Below the pieces are notes generated by a model. The model worked only from the letters and a program-made list of their open reading frames with translations, made no database searches and was not told the origin of the DNA. DNA of 9,323 nt from T1SED10-198M sp003554345 [NCBI: Candidatus Sumerlaeota bacterium] (GTDB lineage: Bacteria > Sumerlaeota > T1SED10-198M): contig PWGE01000240.1 of the NCBI GenBank assembly GCA_003554345.1, positions 1 through 9,323 of the forward strand, given 5' to 3'. The first letter of the stretch is position 1, and every line of letters starts with the position of its first letter. A program made the position numbers and the translations under genes. Of this stretch, positions 1 through 5,879 are shown piece after piece.

Positions 1-1768
1 CGCCTACCGACCATCGATGGTGAGGTTCACTCCACGTTAAACTCTGCTCAGCCTGACAGTGTACCACTGCATTTGGACCCGGAACCCGGGCACCATAAGC
101 ATAGGCATGACGATTATTAAGAGCATAACATTCCATAACCAGGTTTAATGTGCCTTCTATTCGATAACCATAGCGTCCAACATACACATCGGTTTCATGG
201 AAAGTTCTGCCGGTTTCATCATAGCCGGGTCCTTCGTAAAAGCTTCTGTCAGCAATAAGAGTAGAACAGTTATATACAGTAACCGAACGGGCTCCCGAAT
301 CGATTTCCACAGCCCCCAGGGTACTGTAGAAATGTTCTTTGGTAACATTTCTTACCCAGGCATCTCTGACATTATCCAGATTCAAAAACTGATCGGCATG
401 ACGGGTGTCGTCAACTCCATCTTCATTGGGTTTCCAGTAAGAAATAGCTCGCAGTTTTTCTATCCCTATGTTGGAAATCCTTTTTTCATCATCATACGTA
501 TAAATTCTTCCACCACCCCATTGACTCTCTATGGCATTTACGACGGGATGGAGCACTGTTATTTTATTATCTCCAACCCTGGTAATTTTATTTTCAAATT
601 GTAAGTCAAAAGGCTCCCATTGCCGAATGGTTCCACCATCCGGACGGGGTGGAATATCATCCATACCGATCTCACTTATCCATTCTTCATTTCCAGTTCT
701 TTCAATTATAATACGGTCGCCTGCTTCAAAAGATTCAGCATCTTCTACGTGGAAAGAATGAGAGCCCACTGGTACATATCTGTCTATTATTTCAGATTGT
801 GTGTCGCTTTGTATATTTACCTCTCCACTACCCTCTACAGAGATAAGGGTACGCCTGTCCTTACCGGTTGCCAGAAGCACAGTGGCTTCTTTTTCAGAAA
901 GTTTTTCCGTGAGCTCTTCCACAGAATATTCCCGCGAAGGGTCAAGCCAGAATTGCCCGGCATCGCCACGTCCTTCTCCTTGAATCACCACTCCGTCCTT
1001 TTGAATAGACACCTGTCCTTCAATTTCATACACCCCTTCTTTTAACAAGACGGCACCTCTGAAACCATTATCATTGACCGGCATTGAAGAAACTTCGTCA
1101 ATAGCCTCTTGAATGCGCTCTGTATCATCACCTTCTTCAGGCTTTAAAACCACAGCCGGTTCGACCTGCGGAAGAGGAGCTTTGCCTTTCTTGTATCCAA
1201 CGGTTGCAAAATCAGGAATACGGTTTCCCCGATAATCCGATATATAAGAAAGAGAGCCCTCTTTACAAGTATGAACTGCTTTGGAAACATTTTTGTCTAA
1301 CTTCCTGCTATCGATGACGGAAAAAAACAGGGTATCCGTGCTCTTCTTTTCTTCATTTGAATATAACTTGAGCTCTATGCAATAATCACCCTTAGTAAAA
1401 GGAATTTGCCGGGGATTTACATCGAATTCGATTTCTGAAGATGCCTCTTCCACCACCTTCTTTTTGTCAAAGATTTTCTCATCATCCCGCAAAAACTTCA
1501 TTTCTAACGAACAATCCTGTGCCGGGAAAACCTTTATTACAGGAAACTTCAAATCCTCGTTTGGATGCATATCAAGATAAGCCGGATCACCCGTTTCCCC
1601 GGAAAGCATGGAATGTTGAAGCTCGGGCGGTTTTTCCCACCACTCTGAAGCAAATCCCGGGGTAAAACTACAAAACAAAAAAAGAAAAACTGCAAAGTAC
1701 GCTGAAACAAAAATTCTCTTATGAAAAGAAAGCGCGAAAACATCTTTACCGGACGAGACTATCTTCAC
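1..1768 (-). CDS. Secreted pectate-lyase-superfamily (right-handed beta-helix) protein, 3' end missing
   Basis: An uninterrupted minus-strand frame of 589 codons opens at a GTG (1766-1768) and leaves the window at base 1 without a stop. Residues 1-40 form a signal peptide: a long N-region with HKR, then a hydrophobic core ending TPGFA, cleaved before SEWW, so the product is exported. Residues 45-165 resemble an all-beta N-terminal domain. From about 175 (YISDYRGNRIPDF) the protein follows the pectate-lyase-superfamily layout: the EGDDTERIQEAID stretch (211-224), FRGAVLLKEGVYEI, VVIQGEGRG, IPPRPDGGT (372-380), then coil repeats ending NNRHAYAYGARVPGPN and EPHHRWSVG near the cut. Family proteins of this type act on or bind polysaccharides, but no catalytic residues can be assigned here, so enzyme activity is an inference. 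AGGAGG at 1781-1786 lies 12 nt from the GTG. That is a long gap, but no ATG or TTG lies closer. It has its own promoter and is divergent from the exported TRAM-like gene. Confidence 0.87.
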   Translation of the reverse strand, partial: MKIVSSGKDVFALSFHKRIFVSAYFAVFLFLFCSFTPGFASEWWEKPPELQHSMLSGETGDPAYLDMHPNEDLKFPVIKVFPAQDCSLEMKFLRDDEKIFDKKKVVEEASSEIEFDVNPRQIPFTKGDYCIELKLYSNEEKKSTDTLFFSVIDSRKLDKNVSKAVHTCKEGSLSYISDYRGNRIPDFATVGYKKGKAPLPQVEPAVVLKPEEGDDTERIQEAIDEVSSMPVNDNGFRGAVLLKEGVYEIEGQVSIQKDGVVIQGEGRGDAGQFWLDPSREYSVEELTEKLSEKEATVLLATGKDRRTLISVEGSGEVNIQSDTQSEIIDRYVPVGSHSFHVEDAESFEAGDRIIIERTGNEEWISEIGMDDIPPRPDGGTIRQWEPFDLQFENKITRVGDNKITVLHPVVNAIESQWGGGRIYTYDDEKRISNIGIEKLRAISYWKPNEDGVDDTRHADQFLNLDNVRDAWVRNVTKEHFYSTLGAVEIDSGARSVTVYNCSTLIADRSFYEGPGYDETGRTFHETDVYVGRYGYRIEGTLNLVMECYALNNRHAYAYGARVPGPNAVVHCQAEQSLTWSEPHHRWSVG

Positions 1769-1814
1769 TTTTATGATATACCTCCTGAAATTTTATCACT
1801 TTCACTGACATCAT

Positions 1815-1842
1815 ATTATAAGATATCAGCGACTTTTGTCGA
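1815..1842 (-). promoter_or_regulatory. Sigma70-type promoter for the beta-helix protein gene
   Basis: On the minus strand TCGACA (1837-1842) is followed after 16 nt by a perfect TATAAT (1815-1820). Transcription would begin near 1808, giving a leader of about 40 nt that contains AGGAGG. An inverted repeat, CGAC-TTTT-GTCG (1830-1841, with flanking CAG and CTG), overlaps the -35 and spacer and could be an operator. That last point is inference. Confidence 0.6.
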
Positions 1843-1988
1843 ACTGAATGTATAAGAGAATTTAAGGTTATTACAGCACAAATGAGGAATATGAAAAATA
1901 TGTTTTCTTGTTCAGATAAATATATATTCCAGCCGGCACGCCTTTTCCCCGTTTGGCTTGAAAAAAAGTTATTATTTTACAAAACATA

Positions 1989-2016
1989 TTGGTTTTTAAC
2001 CTGAATCTATTATAAT
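1989..2016 (+). promoter_or_regulatory. Sigma70-type promoter for the exported TRAM-like gene
   Basis: A perfect -10 TATAAT (2011-2016) is preceded after 16 nt by TTGGTT (1989-1994), a weak match to TTGACA. The predicted start near 2023 leaves a short leader carrying AAGGAGG (2041-2047), six nt before the ATG at 2054. The -10 is convincing and the -35 is only fair. Confidence 0.5.
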
Positions 2017-2053
2017 GATTTGATAAAGTTTTAAGTTGAAAAGGAGGACTACA

Positions 2054-2938
2054 ATGTTTAAGCGCCTTGTCATTTTACTTTTATCTCTCTTCTGTATTAT
2101 CGGACTGAGCAATGATGTCTACACGGTATCAGGAATAGGTGATGAAGGAGACCCCTTTATATTTATTGATGGTAAAATAACCTTTGTAACCAATTTGACG
2201 CCGGAGGAAGCTCCAGAAGGAACCACGGTAGAGATATACGACCTTACAGAACGTCAAAATGTTAATTTTGCTCAAGGTACCGTCGTTGAAGAAGAAATAA
2301 AAACTGACGATACTCAGCCCGAAGAAGAGATCTATACAGTTTCAGGTATAGGCAGAGAAGGAGACCCTTTTATATTTATAGATGAAAAAATTACTTTTGT
2401 CACCAATCTGACACCTGAAGAAGCACCAGAGGGTACAGAGATCAAAATTTATGAACTTGTAGAAAGAGAAAATGTCAACTTTGCCGAAGGAATACTTGCA
2501 GAGGAAGAGAGAAAGCCGGAAGAACGTCCTGATAATGTCTATGAAGTGGCAGGCATTGGGAGAGAAGGTGATCCTTTTGTGCGTATCGATGACAAAATCA
2601 CCTTTGTCACCAACATAACCCCGGAACAGGCCCCCAAAGGCAGCCTCATTGAAATATATGATGTACAGGAACGGGAAACCGTTAATTTTGCTGAAGGAAG
2701 GGTTTATACAGAGCCAACAGAAGAAGAGCCCCCCTCAGAAAGGGAAACCGACGAAAAGGAGTTAGAAGAGAACGATGTCATAGATTTATCTATCACTATG
2801 ATTTCTGCTGAAGGTCATGGAATGGGTTTTTACGGACACTACTTGGTGTATGTTCCAGATGCCGAAGTGGGAGACACTGTAAATGTTAAAATAGAAACCA
2901 TAGAAGATCTTATTGCAAGAGGCAGCAAGACAGAATAA
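2054..2938 (+). CDS. Exported protein of four TRAM-like modules (three tandem repeats plus a C-terminal one)
   Basis: The product is 294 residues. I chose ATG 2054 because AAGGAGG sits six nt upstream; an in-frame TTG at 2036 would put that site inside the gene. Residues 1-20 (MFKR, then a hydrophobic core ending CIIGLS) are a short signal peptide or an N-terminal anchor. The Cys at 14 lacks a clear lipobox. Three repeats follow at 23-75, 94-146 and 163-215. Their shared pattern is Y-x-V-x-GIG-x-EGDPF-x-x-ID-x-KITFVTN-x-TPE-x-AP-x-G, then IY-x-x-x-ER-x-x-VNFA-x-G, separated by Glu/Pro-rich linkers. Residues 242-290 (ISAEGHGMGFYGHYLVYVP, then AEVGDTVNVKI) match the usual TRAM pattern closely, and the repeats match it more loosely (GREGD, ID, FV, then a hydrophobic strand). 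TRAM is an OB-like RNA-binding beta-barrel, known from MiaB, TrmA-type methylases and small archaeal proteins. Finding it behind a signal peptide is unusual, and its role here is unknown. The protein is strongly acidic. Confidence 0.85.
   Translation: MFKRLVILLLSLFCIIGLSNDVYTVSGIGDEGDPFIFIDGKITFVTNLTPEEAPEGTTVEIYDLTERQNVNFAQGTVVEEEIKTDDTQPEEEIYTVSGIGREGDPFIFIDEKITFVTNLTPEEAPEGTEIKIYELVERENVNFAEGILAEEERKPEERPDNVYEVAGIGREGDPFVRIDDKITFVTNITPEQAPKGSLIEIYDVQERETVNFAEGRVYTEPTEEEPPSERETDEKELEENDVIDLSITMISAEGHGMGFYGHYLVYVPDAEVGDTVNVKIETIEDLIARGSKTE
2120..2698 (+). repeat. Three tandem protein-coding repeats (period about 69-71 codons)
   Basis: The repeat cores lie at 2120-2278, 2333-2491 and 2540-2698, each 53 codons long, with variable acidic linkers of 16-18 codons. 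Proteins of units 1 and 2 are nearly identical over GDPFIFID and KITFVTNLTPEEAPEG, while the DNA differs at many third positions (ACCTTTGTAACC against ACTTTTGTCACC). This indicates old duplications held by selection on the protein rather than a recent DNA expansion. Confidence 0.85.
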
Positions 2939-3111
2939 AATCCGGCAAAGAGATACGTGAAAAGAGTAATTTCCTTATGAATTTGCTTGAGACCCGAGGA
3001 AAAGAGCTCAAGAAATCCATAAAGAAGATTGTGTAAAGGAAAGTTTATAAGGATATCTATATTAGCCGGGTTTTAAGGAGAATGTCGGTAAAAGTAAAGG
3101 TAGACAGCAGA
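2939..3111. other. Convergent intergenic gap without a clear terminator
   Basis: This 173-base gap separates the convergent TRAM-like and PAS genes. I see only a 6-bp stem, CTTGAG/CTCAAG (2986-2991 with 3007-3012), which has no T-run on either side, so no intrinsic terminator can be supported. A 19-codon ORF at 2977-3036 has no convincing ribosome binding site. Confidence 0.5.
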
Positions 3112-3756
3112 TTACTCATCCTCAATAGTATCTGACTTGCCTGGATATAATTTCTTCAGACAATCAGGACAAATACTATGACTGAATCGTGCTTCAGAAT
3201 GCTCCGTGATAAATTTTTCCAGCTGATTCCAGTATCCTTTATCATCACGAATTTCTTTACAATTCATACATATGGGAATGATGCCACTTAAAACCTTAAT
3301 TTTTGATTGAGCTTCCCTGAGAGCACGGTTTTTCCGGTTAAGTTCTCGCGACATATTGGCCATTTCATTATTAAGAACAGTAATATGTTCCAGCACCTCC
3401 TCATTTTCCTGCATCATTCGTTCCCCTATTAATAGAAATCCCTGGTTTATCTTATAAAGGTAACATTCGACTGGTAAGGTACTATCGGCGGCTAGCACAA
3501 AGTCCAGTTTCACTTTTTTTGATGTTTCATCTGATGAGAATGAGATAAGTTTTTTACTTTTTCCAAAAAGATAGGACGTTACATTCTCCCCTTTTAAACT
3601 CTTACGGGAGGGATCCTGTAACAGCCTGAAAAAAGCAGGATTATAATCCTTAATAATATTTTTATCATCAAAAAATACGACGATGACATGGGAACTTTTC
3701 TCTAAATAATGGGAAAATACACCAGGAAAGGAAGAAGAAAGAATCTTATCCAGCAT
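3112..3756 (-). CDS. PAS-domain protein with coiled coil and C-terminal four-cysteine module
   Basis: The product is 214 residues and soluble, with no signal peptide or membrane segment. Residues about 18-110 look like a PAS sensor fold (HVIVVFFDDKNIIKDYNPAF opening, a LLQDPSRKSLKGENVTSYL middle, LYKINQGFLLIGER closing). Residues 114-153 (from QENEEVLEHI to REAQSKIK) form a coiled coil. Residues 154-206 carry IKVLSGIIPICMNCKEIR, DDKGYW and HSICPDCLKKLYP, with Cys163, Cys166, Cys196, Cys199 and His193 nearby. This short C-terminal module recurs at the ends of PAS, kinase and GGDEF signalling proteins in several phyla, and the cysteine pairs suggest zinc binding. There is no kinase, GGDEF or helix-turn-helix output, so it probably works by contact with a partner. 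The ATG overlaps the end of the upstream cobalamin-sensor gene by 11 nt, which suggests coupled translation and a shared pathway. Confidence 0.82.
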   Translation of the reverse strand: MLDKILSSSFPGVFSHYLEKSSHVIVVFFDDKNIIKDYNPAFFRLLQDPSRKSLKGENVTSYLFGKSKKLISFSSDETSKKVKLDFVLAADSTLPVECYLYKINQGFLLIGERMMQENEEVLEHITVLNNEMANMSRELNRKNRALREAQSKIKVLSGIIPICMNCKEIRDDKGYWNQLEKFITEHSEARFSHSICPDCLKKLYPGKSDTIEDE

Positions 3757-4864
3757 CCTGCCACCATTTCTGTGCCAGCTCTCTGGCAGTTATGAGATTA
3801 GAGGCAAAGCCATCTGCTTCAATGACTGCCTGCATAGAATGATTTTCATTTATCGCCTTTCCACCAACCATGATTTTAACAGAGCCCAGGTCCTTCTCTT
3901 TTCTGACTTCTGCTATTGTCTCCTGCACTTTATCAATATTAAAAGGCATGGTGACAGATATTGCCAGAATATCAGGTCTGAAGGATTTCATCAGCGTGAC
4001 GAGAGAGTGGGCAGGGGTATTGGCTCCCAGATAGCGCACATTCCAGCCTTGCTGTTCCAGAACATCCGCCAGCATCCAGGCACCAATTTCATGCAACTCA
4101 TCAGGGGAAGCTGTTACTACAATTTTTCCCTTCCTTTCCTTATCAATATTGAGTTTCAAACTAACTGTAGCCATAATACGAGCCACAATTGCTGAAGCCA
4201 GATGTTCATGAGCTACTGATATAACAGACTTTTCCCACAGTAAACCAATCTCATACATTACCGGCTGAATAACATAGAGATAAAATGTTTCGATATCAGG
4301 TGATTTCTTTAAAATAGATTCAGTCAAACTGAGACAGCTTCGATGATCACCTCGCAGTACAAACGATTGAAAAGCATTTTTTGTATCTAACCATTTTTCC
4401 GGCACAGAAGGTGTTTTGTCCAGGGAAACCTTTGATAATTCAATAATGGTTTCGTGCTTATCAATAAGCCAGCTGTAAATCCTGTTTATTTTTTTTGCCT
4501 GTTCCTCAGATAAAATGCTTTCAACGGCTTTCATCCAGCTTTTCAATTCAAGGGGAAAATAATCAAAAGAAACTCCATGAGCCCTGTATCTACGATAAAC
4601 CCATAACACGGTATTAACCAGTAGTTCATAGTCACCGATACTGAATATACAGGCCATCAGCCGGGCATGATGACGGTGATTTTCATACATAACCTCAAGA
4701 GAATTGGGTCCAAGAAGATCCTGAATGGAAGTTTCTTGCTTCATCCGTTCATCGACATACTTCTTTAAAGCAGGAATATGAGTCTGATAAGCAGCGGCAG
4801 TTTCCGGGTTAACAGAAGGAAGTCTTTGAGCTTCTCTGACGAGCTGTTCCAGCTTTGATTTCAT
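3746..4864 (-). CDS. Cobalamin-binding sensor protein with CarH-type W-x9-EH motif
   Basis: The product is 372 residues. Residues 1-145 are a mainly helical domain with LEVMYENHRHHARLM (56-70) and HGVSFDYFPLELKSW (96-110), which I cannot name. Residues about 160-240 fit the helical B12-binding cap (B12-binding_2 type), ending with W210 and E220-H221. That exact W-x9-EH spacing lines the adenosylcobalamin pocket in CarH photoreceptors. Residues 246-368 are a Rossmann-like B12-binding domain with E256-L-H258-E-I-G261 (the ExHxxG form, His258 as lower axial ligand), SVT at 303-305 and GGKAIN at 334-339. CarH-like light or cofactor sensing is therefore likely. There is no MerR helix-turn-helix, so output must be through another protein, most simply the PAS protein encoded in overlap downstream. 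The start is ATG 4862-4864 with AGGAGG at 4875-4880. An alternative role as a corrinoid carrier for a methyltransferase is less likely, since no methyltransferase gene is nearby. Confidence 0.87.
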   Translation of the reverse strand: MKSKLEQLVREAQRLPSVNPETAAAYQTHIPALKKYVDERMKQETSIQDLLGPNSLEVMYENHRHHARLMACIFSIGDYELLVNTVLWVYRRYRAHGVSFDYFPLELKSWMKAVESILSEEQAKKINRIYSWLIDKHETIIELSKVSLDKTPSVPEKWLDTKNAFQSFVLRGDHRSCLSLTESILKKSPDIETFYLYVIQPVMYEIGLLWEKSVISVAHEHLASAIVARIMATVSLKLNIDKERKGKIVVTASPDELHEIGAWMLADVLEQQGWNVRYLGANTPAHSLVTLMKSFRPDILAISVTMPFNIDKVQETIAEVRKEKDLGSVKIMVGGKAINENHSMQAVIEADGFASNLITARELAQKWWQDAG

Positions 4865-4955
4865 ACCTTCTCCCCCTCCTCTTAAGAGCTCAACTTCCCT
4901 TTAAACCATCTATCCTGAGAAGATATACTAAGGCAAAACAGTGAAAAGAAAAAAA

Positions 4956-5045
4956 TGGCGGAGAGGCCGGGATTCGAACCCGGGGTGAGCTTGCGCCCAC
5001 AACACCTTAGCAGGGTGCCGCCATAAGCCACTCGGCCATCCCTCC
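4956..5045 (-). tRNA. tRNA-Ser (anticodon GCT)
   Basis: On the minus strand the gene reads GGAGGGATGGCCGAGTGG and ends in an encoded CCA (4956-4958) after discriminator G. The anticodon loop is C-T-GCT-A-A on a five-bp stem (GCACC/GGTGT), so it reads serine codons AGC and AGU. A long variable arm (TGTGGGCGCAAGCTCAC) marks it as a class II tRNA. The T arm is CCGGG-TTCGAAT-CCCGG. Six of seven acceptor pairs form; the seventh is an A-C mismatch. A T-rich tract (TTTTTTTCTTTT) follows directly downstream. Confidence 0.96.
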
Positions 5046-5057
5046 AGAGTTTTGTAT

Positions 5058-5085
5058 ATTCTACCGGATATGAGGTAAAAGTCAA
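5058..5085 (-). promoter_or_regulatory. Strong sigma70-type promoter for tRNA-Ser
   Basis: On the minus strand TTGACT (5080-5085) and TAGAAT (5058-5063) are separated by 16 nt. The -10 ends 12 nt upstream of the mature tRNA 5' end, as expected for a tRNA promoter with a very short leader. Confidence 0.75.
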
Positions 5086-5087
5086 CG

Positions 5088-5309
5088 TTATGCCTGTTCT
5101 TTCAGCAAGCGTGTACCCGGCCACTTTTGCTGGTCACATACCACTATTGTTGATTGATATTTTGCTTGCAATATAGCAGTATTCTCCTTCGAAGACTTAT
5201 AATCTCCCAAACACATGCCTGTTATTGCTTTGAGCGGGACCGGTGTGTTGTCTTCTGGCAGTAAGAGGTTGATGGGCAGGATATTATCCCTTTGCAATTT
5301 CCCTATCAC
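5088..5309 (-). CDS. Doubtful small hypothetical ORF
   Basis: An open frame of 73 codons starts at GTG 5309 right after an in-frame TAA and ends at TAA 5088, next to the tRNA promoter. The composition is ordinary (NILPINLLLPEDNTPVPLKA, then TGMCLGDYKSS), with no signal peptide, membrane segment or motif I recognise. The ribosome binding site is poor (CAGG immediately before the GTG); an in-frame TTG at 5297 has AGGGAAA just ahead but very close. It could be a real small gene, a degenerate remnant or chance. The 5046-5408 stretch otherwise holds only the tRNA promoter and the regulator's terminator. Confidence 0.25.
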   Translation of the reverse strand: MIGKLQRDNILPINLLLPEDNTPVPLKAITGMCLGDYKSSKENTAILQAKYQSTIVVCDQQKWPGTRLLKEQA

Positions 5310-5373
5310 TACCTGTTAATTTGCCCTGATATGATAGTACAAAAAGGATGGGAACAGGCTATATTCAGTTTAT

Positions 5374-5402
5374 CAAAAAACCCCGGCTAACATGCCGGAG
5401 GA
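5374..5402 (-). terminator. Intrinsic terminator of the PerR-like gene
   Basis: On the minus strand a CCGGC-ATGTTA-GCCGG stem-loop (5383-5398), extended by flanking G/C bases, is followed directly by GG and a run of six T. It begins a few bases after the stop codon at 5409. Confidence 0.88.
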
Positions 5403-5408
5403 AAGAAT

Positions 5409-5813
5409 TCAGTCAGCACACTTATCACACAGTCCACTATAAAAGACCTGAACAGAAGACACTTCAAAGTTATCCTTATCTAATAAAGGTACATCAAAAT
5501 CCATCGGTATATCCATTATTTCCCTGCATTCCCGGCAGCGAAAATGCGCATGTGGTTTTTCATAGAGATCATAGCGAAGCTGATTATCAGGAATAGCAAT
5601 TGACTTGACCAGACCTTTTTCTTCAAACAGCGTCAACGTATTATAAACAGTCGTTTTTGAAAAAGTAGGAATCTGAGGCGCCAGCTGGCGATAAATATGA
5701 TCCACCGTTGGGTGGGTTCGATGTTTTAAGAGATATTCCAGGATTTTTATTCGATGTACAGAGGGTTTAATTGAGTATTCTCTTAAAATAGACTGAAGAT
5801 TTTCTACATCCAT
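5409..5813 (-). CDS. perR: Fur-family metalloregulator, PerR-like
   Basis: The product is 134 residues, close to the usual family length. The N-terminal winged helix includes VHRIKILEYLLKHRTHPTVD and the recognition-helix stretch FSKTTVYNTLTLFEEKGLV (51-69). The C-terminal half has two CxxC pairs (Cys93/96 and Cys129/132) for the structural zinc. Aligned by eye to Bacillus PerR, all five regulatory-metal ligands are present: His34, Asp82, His88, His90 and Asp101. The Asp at the last position (IMD) favours PerR over Fur, which has Glu there. A PerR repressor senses peroxide by iron-catalysed oxidation of ligand histidines and controls catalase/peroxidase and iron genes; none of these lies in this window. 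The gene stands alone, with its own promoter and terminator. AGGAGAAGG lies upstream of the ATG. Family assignment is very secure; the PerR subclass is likely. Confidence 0.93.
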   Translation of the reverse strand: MDVENLQSILREYSIKPSVHRIKILEYLLKHRTHPTVDHIYRQLAPQIPTFSKTTVYNTLTLFEEKGLVKSIAIPDNQLRYDLYEKPHAHFRCRECREIMDIPMDFDVPLLDKDNFEVSSVQVFYSGLCDKCAD

Positions 5814-5850
5814 AAATCACCCTTCTCCTCAAAAATATTCTTTTTGTTTT

Positions 5851-5879
5851 ATTATACATCACTATTATTATTTTTGCAA
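5851..5879 (-). promoter_or_regulatory. Sigma70-type promoter of the PerR-like gene
   Basis: On the minus strand TTGCAA (5874-5879) and a perfect TATAAT (5851-5856) are separated by 17 nt. The region is very AT-rich. The inverted repeat CAAAAATATTCTTTTTG (5830-5846, written on the plus strand) covers the expected start site and could be an autoregulatory operator; this is inference. Confidence 0.7.

Noticed and set aside
197-1045. Plus-strand open frames opposite the beta-helix gene (e.g. 197-604 and 620-1045)
   Set aside because: They lie antisense to a continuous minus-strand frame with a clear signal peptide and family motifs; they have no ribosome binding sites and implausible protein composition.
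1549-1743. Minus-strand 64-codon open frame
   Set aside because: It is an out-of-frame shadow inside the beta-helix gene.
2010-2024. PerR-box-like sequence TTATAATGATTTGAT overlapping the TRAM-like promoter
   Set aside because: It matches 11 of 14 fixed positions of the Bacillus PerR box, but six of those are simply the -10 hexamer, and the second half-site is poor.
2986-3012. CTTGAG/CTCAAG stem between the convergent genes
   Set aside because: Only six bp with a 15-base loop and no T-run on either strand, so it is not a credible terminator.
2977-3036. Nineteen-residue ORF (MNLLETRGKELKKSIKKIV)
   Set aside because: There is no ribosome binding site or other support; the length is within chance.
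4879-4888. Palindrome CTCTTAAGAG upstream of the cobalamin-sensor gene
   Set aside because: It overlaps the Shine-Dalgarno stretch and no promoter could be placed around it; a ten-base palindrome alone is weak evidence.
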